From assembly GCA_003864495.1 (NCBI GenBank), contig ML133450.1:1901734-1965733 (forward strand): a DNA stretch of 64,000 nt, written 5' to 3'. The DNA is from Nemopilema nomurai (Eukaryota; Cnidaria; Scyphozoa; Rhizostomeae; Rhizostomatidae). The position numbers and the translations under genes are program-made. Positions within the stretch are counted from its first letter, which is position 1; each line of letters starts with the position of its first letter. The notes beneath the pieces are model-generated. The model saw only the letters and a program-made list of their open reading frames with translations. It made no database searches and was not told the origin of the DNA. This document shows positions 10,805-19,845 of this stretch, one piece after another.

Positions 10805-11034
10805 TGTCAAGTACTGGAGTCTGGGCCCTAGTACCGGGGTCTGGACCCTAACGGACGCTTACACATATTAACACTAATCCCCTTTGTATTGATTCGTATT
10901 CGTATTCGTTTTCGTTTTCGTTCACCATTCGTATTTCGCTCCGTTCGACACGTTGTGTCACCCACGTTTATCTATAATATGACAAGTTTATAGCAACAAA
11001 CCATCGTCTCTCTCTGTGCTTCACAAACAATCTT
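10805..11034 (+). repeat. Probable 3' LTR of the BEL/Pao element
   Basis: The segment begins TGTCAAGTACTGGAG, 21 bp after the stop codon of the last Pao domain. It contains a CGTATTCGTTTTCG-type simple stretch and ends near where Ty3 coding sequence begins. No second copy is found in the window, so its exact length cannot be checked. Confidence 0.45.
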
Positions 11035-12452
11035 CTTGATGCCCAGTTAGCTGATCCTGACTTAGGGAAGGTGATGGAATTTAAATCAGAAGGGTTTCCA
11101 AAACCACCTGCATTTGTGTGGGCACACAATACAATTTTGCGTACCTTGTGGAATTGCTGGGATCAATTATACCTTCAGGACGGGTTATTAGTGAAAAAGC
11201 CAGATATCCATTTGCCATTCCCACAATATGCTTTTGTGATCCCCAAAGCCTTGATCCCATCTGTGTTGCAGGGAATTCATTCCTCACCATTTTCTGGTCA
11301 TCTAGGGGTCAATAAATCACTACTGCGTGCTCGTAATCGGTTTTACTGGCCTAAAATGACAGTTGATATTAGGGACTTTGTCAATAAATGTGAAACATGT
11401 GCCCAAGTTAAATTACGTTCTCACTGCAACAAGGCACCAATGAAAAATATTGAAGTAAATGAGCCCTTCGTTTTCTGGGCAATGGATTATATGGGGCCTT
11501 TGCCAGAGACTGCAAGAGGGAATAAGCACCTTTTGGTCGTCATGGACCATTTTACTAAATGGTGTGAGATGTTCCCTACTAAGGACCAAAAAGCCAAAAC
11601 TGTTGCCGAGGTTTTGGTTAATCAAGTTTTCAGTCGGTTTGGGCCTCCAACGGTCATCCACTCAGACCAGGATCCGAATTTTGAGAGCCTTATAATGCAG
11701 GAAGTATGTAGGTTGATGGGCATACATAAGTCTCGCACAACAGCCTATCATCCCCAGTGCGATGGCCTCGTTGAACGCCAAAACATGACGATACAGGGGA
11801 TTCTTGCTTCTTTTGTTTCGGATCACCCCCATGACTGGGACAATTGGGTCTTTGCGTACAATACAGCCTGCCATGAGTCCACAGGTTTCAGTCCCTACGA
11901 AATGATTTTTGGTCGCATGGCTCGTACTCCACTTGAGTTAGATTTAGACATACCCCTGTTAAACCCCTGTAGTCAGTCAGAGTACACTCAGTCAATTAGA
12001 AAGACCCTTCGGAACATTAAGACTAGTGCTCAGAAAAGTCTCAGAGTTAGTAGAGCAAAGCAAGCAGCTAATTATAATTCGTCGCACAATAGACAGTGGT
12101 CTCCGTTCGTGCCTGGTAACTTTGTCTGGCTGCACCGCCCAAAAACATGGAAGTTGGAAGAAGGTGGATTGGTCCGTATAAAGTATTGTCTATGAATGGT
12201 ATTAATTATCAGGTCATATTCAAGGAAGGAAAAATTATGGTAGTTCACCATAACAACTTAAAGAAATGTGTTGTACCTGCCGACAAGGGGGTCCTCTACC
12301 ACCCTGTTCCTGAATCTATGGACATCACTTTTGGGGAAAGGCTTCCTGCCCAAAGGGAGGGTGGTCCGGGTCAACAGCAGTACCCTCGCCCAGCTCGGCT
12401 TAGACAAAATATAGGGCCACTGTTGAGGTTTGGAGATTTTGTGACGCATTAA
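11035..12452 (+). pseudogene. Ty3/gypsy integrase fragment
   Basis: The frame 11071-12195 contains the H2C2 zinc finger (HSSPFSGHLG...CETCAQVK). The DDE core follows (MDYMGPLP, then HSDQDPNF, then ERQNMTIQ), with the usual spacing. A frameshift near 12150 moves the C-terminal tail (WIGPYKV, VVHHNNLKK) to the frame ending at 12452. Upstream protease, RT and RNase H are missing, so it is a dead fragment. Confidence 0.85.
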
Positions 12453-12469
12453 AAAAAAAGGTGGGGGAT

Positions 12470-12802
12470 GATGTAGTGATATGGATTTGCATATCGTGAT
12501 TCTATTTGTCGTGAGTTATACGTTTGTCGTGAGTTATATATTTGTCGTGAGTTATATGTTTGTCGTGAGTTGTATATTTGTCGTGAGTTATATGTTTGCC
12601 AATCTGAATAACGTGATGTTTGTTTGAGTACAGTTATCGTGCTTTGTGTTAATCTGTACTGGCTTCCTATTGTGTTTGTTTTCCTATAAATTTGTAATGT
12701 TTTAATAATAGTCAGTTGATTTGGAAGAAGCACTCGAGGAACACATTGCCTTTTTCTCACTCGTCTCCCTGCCGAACCCTGAACGAGAAACAATTTCGTT
12801 AC
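12470..12802 (+). repeat. 3' LTR with an internal 18-bp minisatellite
   Basis: The LTR starts right after the polypurine tract and ends TTTCGTTACA. Positions 12505-12594 are five copies of an 18-bp unit TTTGTCGTGAGTTATAT(A/G). The terminal 60 bp recur inverted at 490-552. Confidence 0.6.
12505..12594 (+). repeat. 18-bp tandem repeat, five copies
   Basis: The unit TTTGTCGTGAGTTATAT(A/G) repeats five times with one or two substitutions per copy, inside the U3-side part of the LTR. Confidence 0.9.
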
Positions 12803-13496
12803 ACTTCGTACACAGCGACAGGATACCTATGTTTTGTGATGAAATAATTCTTTTCCCTGTCAGTAAGGGATCTGCTAGCATAAGCAATAACATGATCTTT
12901 GCCGAACTGGTCCTTCTGAGTGAGAACAGCTCCCAATCCGAAATCAGAAGCGTCAGTTTGTAAAATAAGCTGCTTATTTAATTGCGGATATGCTAACACA
13001 GGGGATTTACATAACAAGGTCTTTAGAGTGTGAAAAGCATGTTGATGCCGTGATTCCCAGAAACATTTAGTCATCTTCTTGGTGAGGTCAACCAAAGGTG
13101 ATGAAATAGTGTGCAAATCCTGGGATAAACCGACGGTAATAGCCTAGTAACGAATAACTCCCATCAGAACAGACAGACAGAAATACTAAGGCCATGGGAG
13201 GTTATAAAATCCCAACCTAAAACACATTCAAGAGAATGAAAGAGATTGGAAGAGACAAAAAAATTACAATTATAAGTGACAGCCTGGGTGCTAGGAAATG
13301 ACAATTCAAGTTGTGTTGTACCCGCAATAGGCAAAGATTGGCCAGTAATGCTTATACACAAGGGACTGTTTTGGACAAGGACTGGCCTAGGCCGAAGTTT
13401 TTCGACCACAGCGGAGCTAATAAACGACTTCATGGATCCAATGTCAATCAAGTCTCGAACATGCAAATTCATATCACTACACCCCCAAAAAACCAT
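12803..13496 (-). pseudogene. Ty3/gypsy relic: protease joined to RT end and RNase H
   Basis: On the minus strand, 13496-13164 encodes a retropepsin domain (VRDLIDIGSMKSFIS). The catalytic triplet is D-I-G instead of D-[ST]-G, and the domain ends with the LGWDFITSHG block. Next comes the RT thumb (YYRRFIPGFA, about 13140-13110). The RNase H start follows (LILQTDASDFGLGAVL, ending near 12820). The catalytic RT core between protease and thumb is deleted, and integrase is missing. It abuts the LTR of the neighbouring plus-strand fragment in opposite orientation. Confidence 0.8.
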
Positions 13497-13599
13497 TACA
13501 CCCAGTCCCTGTCGTATTCAGCGTTTTATATTGAAGCTTATTGCAGTAGTGGCTTTAGAGGGAGGGGCGACACTGTTATTTCATGACATCACCAGTTCC

Positions 13600-14107
13600 A
13601 ATTAAGGGAAAGAGATAGCTATGTTTTAACTATATAAAAGGGGCATATCACAGAAGAGTCACAAAAAGATAAAAAAAACATAGAAGTCGCATATATATCA
13701 GTTAATTTGCAAAAAATCATTTTCAAATTATTGAGCAGAGTGGCTGCCTGAGAAGAGTGTTTCCACCCATGAGGGATCGCTTTAATTGTTTTGATGTGTA
13801 TATTAATGCAATCTAATGTCTACGATAGGGTAAGTAAGTCTACCAAAGCGTTATTTAACAAAGAAGAGGAATAAACCTTCAGCAAGACAGGCCGTTACAT
13901 AGGACGGTCGGGCAAAAATGCTCCATTTTACTGTTAGGTACTTAAAGGATCCCTATAACTTTCTTGATAATTGTAATTAAGCCAACATAATGTGGAAGGC
14001 TCCTTTTTGTGTACGAAGAATTGAGTACACTATGTAGTGGGTCGAGGGGAACGCATACATATAAATATATATCATAGAGTTGGAGAAAAATAAAACTACA
14101 TGATATT
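13600..14107. other. Non-coding stretch between element relics
   Basis: The sequence is AT-rich with no frame I can assign. It leads into the hammerhead-like motif and the inverted repeat that precede the Penelope-like coding fragment, so part of it may be Penelope-like terminal sequence. Confidence 0.35.
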
Positions 14108-14149
14108 TCTCTACAAGCCTGTTTCGTGAGTAGCTCACTCTTCAGGAGG
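14108..14149 (-). ncRNA. Hammerhead ribozyme motif, minimal type I
   Basis: Read on the minus strand, stem I 5' strand CTC (14148-14146) is followed by the core CTGAAGA (14145-14139). Stem II is GTGAG/CTCAC with loop CTA (14138-14126). GAA follows (14125-14123), then stem III ACA/TGT with loop GGCT (14122-14113). The cleavage nucleotide A is at 14112, and the stem I 3' strand is GAG (14111-14109). All conserved core positions and all three stems are present. Stem III is only 3 bp, as in the hammerheads known from Penelope-like elements. The neighbouring Penelope-like fragment is on the plus strand, so this copy lies inverted to it. Confidence 0.62.
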
Positions 14150-14199
14150 TGTTGATGTGCTGGAATATTCCTCGAATAAATAGATGATACGGTACAGAA

Positions 14200-14361
14200 G
14201 GTGTTACGTAATGTGTGAGGGTATACAAAAGGTTTGTTACATAATGGTGTTCTGTTTCTATGGCGGTAAGAAGGCGAAACGAACTCTTATCTTATCCCCT
14301 AAAAACCTTATGTACCGCCTCTAATTAATCTTTTGTATAACCTCACACATTATGTAACACC
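14200..14361. repeat. Inverted repeat, ~35-bp arms
   Basis: The arms 14200-14234 (GGTGTTACGTAATGTGTGAGG then GTATACAAAAGG) and 14327-14361 are reverse complements with a few mismatches. An inner GGCGGTA/TACCGCC pair follows. It lies between the hammerhead motif and the Penelope-like coding fragment. Confidence 0.7.
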
Positions 14362-14399
14362 TAGAACAATACAAACAATAGAAATCCAAGGGGAACCTG

Positions 14400-15052
14400 C
14401 TCTGCCTAATACAATACATATTGTTAAATGTGTTATTTACCAGTGAACATTCCACAGAATCTATAAGTTTCTTGGATGTCACGGTAAAAGTAGGAGAGGG
14501 GGGAGTCCTTACGACAGACTTGTTTTGTAAGCCAACTGATACCCTTCAGTTCTTACATAAGAAGTCTGGTCACCCTTGGCATACAAAGAAGGCTATCCCC
14601 TATAGTCAGGCTCTTAGGTATCGTAGGATTTGCTCAGATGATCGCCAGTTTAAGGAACATGTAGGTAAACTCGCTGGATGGCTTAAGGATAGGGGAGGGG
14701 GTATGAAGAGTCTCTTGTGAATCAACAAATAGATAGGGTACGTAGGCTAGATAGGGAGACTCTTCTGGAAAATGCGGGAAATAGGAAAACAAACAAAGGG
14801 AGGGTTCCACTTGTTACTACATACTGTCCGGCACTTAATGGTTTGGGGAACATTGCCAGGAAACACCATGTCTTGTCAGGGGTCCAGTTGTTGAAACCTT
14901 TCCAGAGCCGTGCGCACTGGTGTGAACCAGGCTTTAGTGCCAGGGAGCATCCTTTACGAATTATGAAAGTAACTGGAGTCATAGCGGAGTTGAGCCATGT
15001 CCCCATAAAGGAATATTTTACCTCACACTCAACCGTTCTATCTAAGACTTGA
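14400..15052 (+). pseudogene. Penelope-like element, RT C-terminal fragment
   Basis: The frame 14421-14720 reads SISFLDVTVKV, then TDLFCKPTDTLQFLHKKSGHPWHT, then IPYSQALRYRRICSDD and HVGKLAGWLKDRG. These are signature blocks at and after the thumb of Penelope-like reverse transcriptases. A frameshift near 14705-14720 moves the rest (IDRVRRLDRETLL, GRVPLVTTYCPAL) to the frame 14717-15052. The catalytic palm is missing upstream and no GIY-YIG endonuclease is recognised downstream. It could instead be one of the related GIY-YIG-less families, which use the same RT blocks. Confidence 0.82.
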
Positions 15053-17947
15053 TTCGTATCATGAACGTGATTCGTTCGATCTGTCTTTTAAAATTTATAT
15101 AATGATCCTATGAAGTGCAAATTTGTAAATTTCTGACTTGTCTCTTGACATTAGAGCTAAAGGAATAAAACATTGGTGCAAAGTAACATACACAGAACAG
15201 GCTGCTAATCTACCTATTTAGTTTTGTATCAATTGGTCCCATTAGGTTTCCAAATAACACACAAGTAAGACCCCCATTAAGAACCAACAATATTGTCATA
15301 GCCAACTGTGCTGAAATCTATGTGTTTGTCCTCATTTTCTTCTTGAGGGAAGACGAAGTCGTTGACCTGTTTCCCATAGATTCTTACCTCCATCCATAAC
15401 CCAATTTATCAAAAGGATCAAAGAAAAAACACGTCAAAATTTCCATCTTTGAAAGAAATGAAACTGTACTATTTTCAGTTGACTGAAATGAATGTGAGTG
15501 AAATTGATCCTTGGGTCAGAAGAAGAATTTGTTGGGACTGGCAAATCCTTTTAAACTTGACATTGCTGAGAAGCACACAGAGGGCACCATTTTCTATTCT
15601 TCCAATTTTACACCTTCTCGATAATTTATCAGCACTTAACTGGCTTCAAAGTAGTTAACATTGTCCTTGCAACTATCGCTTCAGGGGCTGCTGAATTTTA
15701 CTTGCTTGCCAGAAATTCAGTGCAAATGATGGATTACATACTGAGTATTGAGAAAAATGTAACACTCTGTAAAGCAAAAAGCTCATTAGAGAGCACTGTA
15801 AAAGCACTTCTCATCAACTGCTACATGAAATTAAATTAAACACATATAAAATTACAAATATGGTTTCTTTAAAAATAACAGTTTTTGTCATCTCCTACGA
15901 GTTATAAATATTGCTAATGTAAACCGATTGTATTCATGTTGTGCACTAAAGCTTCTTATACACATCTTAGTTATGTTCCTGAAAATCTTCAGAAGTAGAG
16001 AGATTTCAGTTTCATCTCCCAATTTTAACATTTAACATTGATATTTAACATACAGCTAGTAAAACCACATCAGTATACTTAACTAAAATGAAATAGAAAA
16101 TTGTGTTTCTGCAACACCAGTATTAAGAAGCCTATCAGAGAGTTGTTCTATTTGCATCTATTATCAACTAAAAGTCGCTGACTAGTTCTTCACGATGCTA
16201 ATGTTAAGGCAAACCCAGTGGTAAAACATGTTTTGATGCATTATCACCCCCGTTGTCGATTTGAAAGTCCTTCGATATTCTGAATAAAGCATATTTTCAA
16301 TACATGCTTCAAACGGTTTTTCAAACTTTCTGGAAACATTCGAAGGCTGCTTCCTAGCCGAATCTGAACTACACACTTTTGATAAGAATAGAGTCTATAA
16401 GAGCATTGAGATTAAAAATTGCTAAAATTAAAGAATAAATTTAAGAATAATGCCGGGCTCAACATGATCTAAACACAAACTTACACCTTGTGTTGGGCAG
16501 GAATAATTTAAGAATAATTCTCAAAATCGAAAATTCATAAGAATATTGACGCTCGAAAAAAATTAGGTATTCTTATAAAAACGGTGTGTAACGCAAGAGG
16601 TCGAAGCACCGTGGCCTCAAACACCCAAGTTAGGCACGATGCAATATTATGATTCAAACTTGCTAAAAATCATCGGGCGCCCATACTATATCCGAAACAA
16701 CTGCCATATGTTTCCCTATTGAATTTTTCGGTCTTAAGTAACATCGATCGTCTCTTCATTCGCCAAGATAACAGAAGCCTCCTTTACATGTGCGCTGGAT
16801 GAGACAGGAAATGTCCAAATAGAGAGGCGTCAAAGAGCAGTACTGAATACGAGGAAAAATGGGGCACAGAGCATTATTTGAATTGAACCGGGTTTCCATC
16901 AAAAGGGAAGAAGACAAGGTGGCAAAAAATACTCCATGCTAGCATTTTTAAACCGACATATTGGTTGTTTAAGAGTGAAAAAATAAACAAAGTAGTTTCG
17001 GGGGCGAAAAATTCTGAAAGAAAATTCACAGAGGGTTGCGAAATCTGACATTAGCCGGGGCAAATGTGGCGAATGCCTGGGTCCGCCCCTGGGTGACATT
17101 CTGCCTGTTGCGACTAGCAGACGCAGAGGAATATAAGACGTTTTTGAGAATACCCTCCGAAAACTTTGACAAGGTTCTTAGCATCAGCAGTTTCTTCCTC
17201 TACTACTGATGTCTGAGATTTGTGTGCCATGTTTCCGTAGGGTTCAGATGTCGATAACAAACTTTTCGAAACTTTCCTAAATGCAGCGATTAAGTGCGTG
17301 GAATATCCCAGCTTTCACCCACTGCAGCACGTAGAAGAATATTCCACAATATGACGAATTATTTTTGCTGTATACATTCTGCGCAGGGAAATGCGTAGTA
17401 GATAAACACGCACATTCATGTGCCAATTAATTCTGAAGATATAGGAGATTCGTCTTGCCAGCTACTAGCAAAATTCGAAGCAGAGAAACTATTCAAAGCT
17501 AATTTTAACAACGTCAGTGCGAGCTTTACGAAACTGCTTAGAAAACAAAAACCTTTTGCCCAAGCACAATTTCACATGGATAAAGAGAAAATATCTTTGT
17601 TCACTGCTAGGAATAATTTTGAAATATGGTTATCATCGTCAACAAGAGGTTCATTTGGAAATGTTTTCTTGGTTGTCATTTCGCGGTTGTCGTAAAAGCA
17701 TAGGATTTACGAAGAACGTTTTTGGCACGGTGGGGAAAGAGTCTTGAGTTTTTAGCGAGTTATTTGGCACTGCACAGCTATCTGTTTATGTGCTTGGCTT
17801 CCATAAATCAATGACTAATGTAACATTGTCAGACAAACAAAGCTTTGATAAATCGATTAAAAAGATTAATAATAAAAATGATTAAATAATAATTCTAAAT
17901 TTGCAAATATGGGTTTGTGGCCTTGGATTTTCACGCTAAGGGACACA
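15053..17947. other. Intergenic DNA, nothing recognised
   Basis: All frames are short and lack family resemblance. The base composition is AT-rich and no tandem structure is evident. Confidence 0.5.
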
Positions 17948-17978
17948 TCCTATATTTAGTAAAATACTTGAAAAATTA

Positions 17979-19229
17979 ATGAACCATCGTTTGGTTCAGT
18001 TCTTAAATAAACACAATATCATCTTTGAACATCAATATGGGTTTCAAAAAAATAAATCAACTACACTAGCAATTCTGGAACTACAATCACAACTAATCTA
18101 CAACATTGAAAATAATCTTACATCATGCTGCATATTTCTCGATTTGTCCAAAGCATTTGATACAGTCAACCACAGTATACTACTAAGTAAGTTAGAGCAC
18201 TATGGAATTAGGGGAGTAGGTCACAGCTGGTTTAAATCGTACTTAGATAATAGAACTCAAATTGTTACTGTGAATGCTGAGAACTCTACAGAATTGAAAA
18301 TTAATTGTGGTGTCCCTCAAGGAAGCATATTAGGCCCCCTCCTCTTCTTGCTTTACATTAATGATATTTACAACTCCTCCGAAGTCCTTGATTTTCGTCT
18401 CTTTGCTGATGACACGAGTATTTTATTTGCTGATAAAAGCCTAGATACAATTGAACAAACAGTCAATTATGAGATGAAAAATGTTTCTGAATGGCTTCTA
18501 GCTAATACGTTATCACTCAATGTAGCTAAATCAAATTTTCTCATAATAAGACCTCATAAAAATAATAGAATTGTAAATCTTAAAATAAATGACGAAAATC
18601 TAAAACAAGAAACCTCCTCAAAATACCTTGGTGTACTAATTGATGACAAACTTAACTGGAAACACCACATAAACCAATTAAATACCAAAGTATCTAAAAG
18701 TATTGGTATCCTATATAAATTAAGACATCTTATACCAAAAAGCACCCTTGTAACACTATACAACTCTTTTATTCAATCTCATGTTCTTTATGGACTTCTT
18801 AACTGGGGCTGTGCTAATAAGACTACTCTCGAACCATTGAAAATAACCCTACGTAAAGCTGTCAGAGTAATAGATTTTGCTTCTTACACAGCTCACACAG
18901 AGCCAATCTTTAAACGTTTCAAGTTATTAAACCTAGAAAATCTATACAAGCTCGAAACAGCGAAATTTATGTTTCAAATCAACCAAGAAAATCATAGTAA
19001 CTTTCTTCAAAAGGAATTCATCAAAACTAGTAAATTACATTGCTATAATACGAGACAATCATCCGATCTTGGTTTTTCTCTTCCCTCTATCTCTACAAAC
19101 TTCAAAAAAAACTTTCTGACATTTGATGGGGTTAAGCATTGGAACTCCTTGCCAATTGAACTGAAGAATATCCGCAACAAAAATGCCTTCAAAAAGATGA
19201 TGAAACTATACCTTTTACAGAACTCCTAA
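17979..19229 (+). pseudogene. LINE reverse transcriptase, 5'-truncated but open
   Basis: The frame is 416 codons and uninterrupted to the stop. It has the non-LTR RT blocks in order: QYGFQKNKST, FLDLSKAFDTVNH, CGVPQGSILGPLLFLLYIND, and the active-site box FADDTSI. SKYLGVLIDD and the C-terminal NTRQ...WNSLP blocks follow. It lacks the apurinic endonuclease and the first RT segment, so it cannot be a complete ORF2. The intact frame suggests a fairly recent insertion. Confidence 0.9.
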
Positions 19230-19585
19230 GCCATAAGAATTCGTTCTACTTTTTTAAACATATCCCTAACCAGTGAAATTTACCAGCCTACCGCCTGTAT
19301 ACATATATATATATATTTTTTTCTTTACTCTTACATCCTAATTTTTTACTCTTACTGTTATAGACTACTTCAAACTGAAATGGAAATTATAATCTTGAGT
19401 TTAAATACGTCACTGGGACATATGACTCGATAGCTCCTAGCGAGTTTTTCTCATGTGTCCTTCAGCATAACAAACTACTTTATCTGATGTAATAAATTAA
19501 TTAAATTTTTGAAAATGCTAACTTTTGTATTCTAAATTTTAATTCTTGGTATATTGTAATTAACATTTGTTTTTGCTGATAAAGA

Positions 19586-19609
19586 TTTTGAGTTTGAGTT
19601 TGAGTTTGA
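19586..19609 (+). repeat. (TTTGAG)n LINE tail
   Basis: About four units of TTTGAG close the 3' end of the LINE. Confidence 0.8.
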
Positions 19610-19706
19610 GATCGCACCACACATGAAAGACTTGTCTTTTGCGTTTTCTGTAATTATCTAACAGCAAGATCACACACACACACATATTACATAAGAGAAG
19701 TTAATT

Positions 19707-19845
19707 AATTCGGTCAGTTTTTGGTTATTTTCTGACGTTTGCATACTCTGAGGAGTGTCGGACGAAAAAGTACTTTAAGTATGCGAAAACTAGTTCCGCT
19801 TTTTCTAACAATTGTGAAGTGTTGTACCACAAAGCACTCGTTCAG
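19707..19845 (+). repeat. Dispersed ~135-bp repeat, copy 1 (hammerhead-bearing)
   Basis: It is about 90 percent identical by eye to 49783-49918, from the ATTC(G/T)GTCAG block to the CACT(C/T)GTTC block. It contains the motif annotated at 19741-19784. It has no coding potential and no terminal repeats, so it could be a small non-autonomous retroelement. Confidence 0.75.
19741..19784 (+). ncRNA. Hammerhead ribozyme-like motif in dispersed repeat, copy 1
   Basis: Stem I is GCATACT (19741-19747) with AGTATGC (19778-19784), 7 perfect base pairs. The core CTGAGGA follows directly (19748-19754). Next is GTGTCGGAC (19755-19763), which can form only a 2-bp stem II (GU/AC). GAA is at 19764-19766, stem III is AAA/TTT around a GTAC loop (19767-19776), and the cleavage nucleotide A is at 19777. 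Core and stems I and III fit the type I hammerhead; the weak stem II is the main doubt. Confidence 0.5.

Larger units (their letters stand above)
1290..11034 (+). mobile_element. Decayed BEL/Pao LTR retrotransposon, twice interrupted
   Basis: BEL/Pao parts occur in order on the plus strand: gag, zinc knuckles, aspartic protease, start of reverse transcriptase, and the C-terminal domain found after integrase in Pao elements. A foldback element (3022-5437) splits it after the protease region, and a minus-strand Ty3 element (5894-9992) splits it just before the RT fingers. Inside the RT the sequence jumps at about 10314 to the C-terminal domain, so RT palm, RNase H and integrase are missing. Several frameshifts and one in-frame stop show it is dead. 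The right LTR probably begins at TGTCAAGTACTGGAG (10805) and runs to about 11034, where another element starts. The outer boundaries are inferred. Confidence 0.75.
11035..12802 (+). mobile_element. 5'-truncated Ty3/gypsy fragment with 3' LTR
   Basis: The fragment begins abruptly in the linker between RNase H and integrase and runs through integrase to a polypurine tract (A-run then GGTGGGGGA, 12452-12469). A 3' LTR starting TGATGTAGTGATATGG at 12470 follows and ends at TTTCGTTACA near 12802. It belongs to a different family from the element at 5894-9992, since integrase and LTR are unrelated. Confidence 0.8.
17948..19609 (+). mobile_element. 5'-truncated LINE (CR1/Jockey-like)
   Basis: Coding begins mid-RT with PIFSKILEKLMN. 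After the stop codon there is about 380 bp of 3' UTR ending in a (TTTGAG)n tail at 19586-19609. A short microsatellite tail and 5' truncation are typical of LINE retrotransposition by target-primed reverse transcription. I see no clear target-site duplication. Confidence 0.88.
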
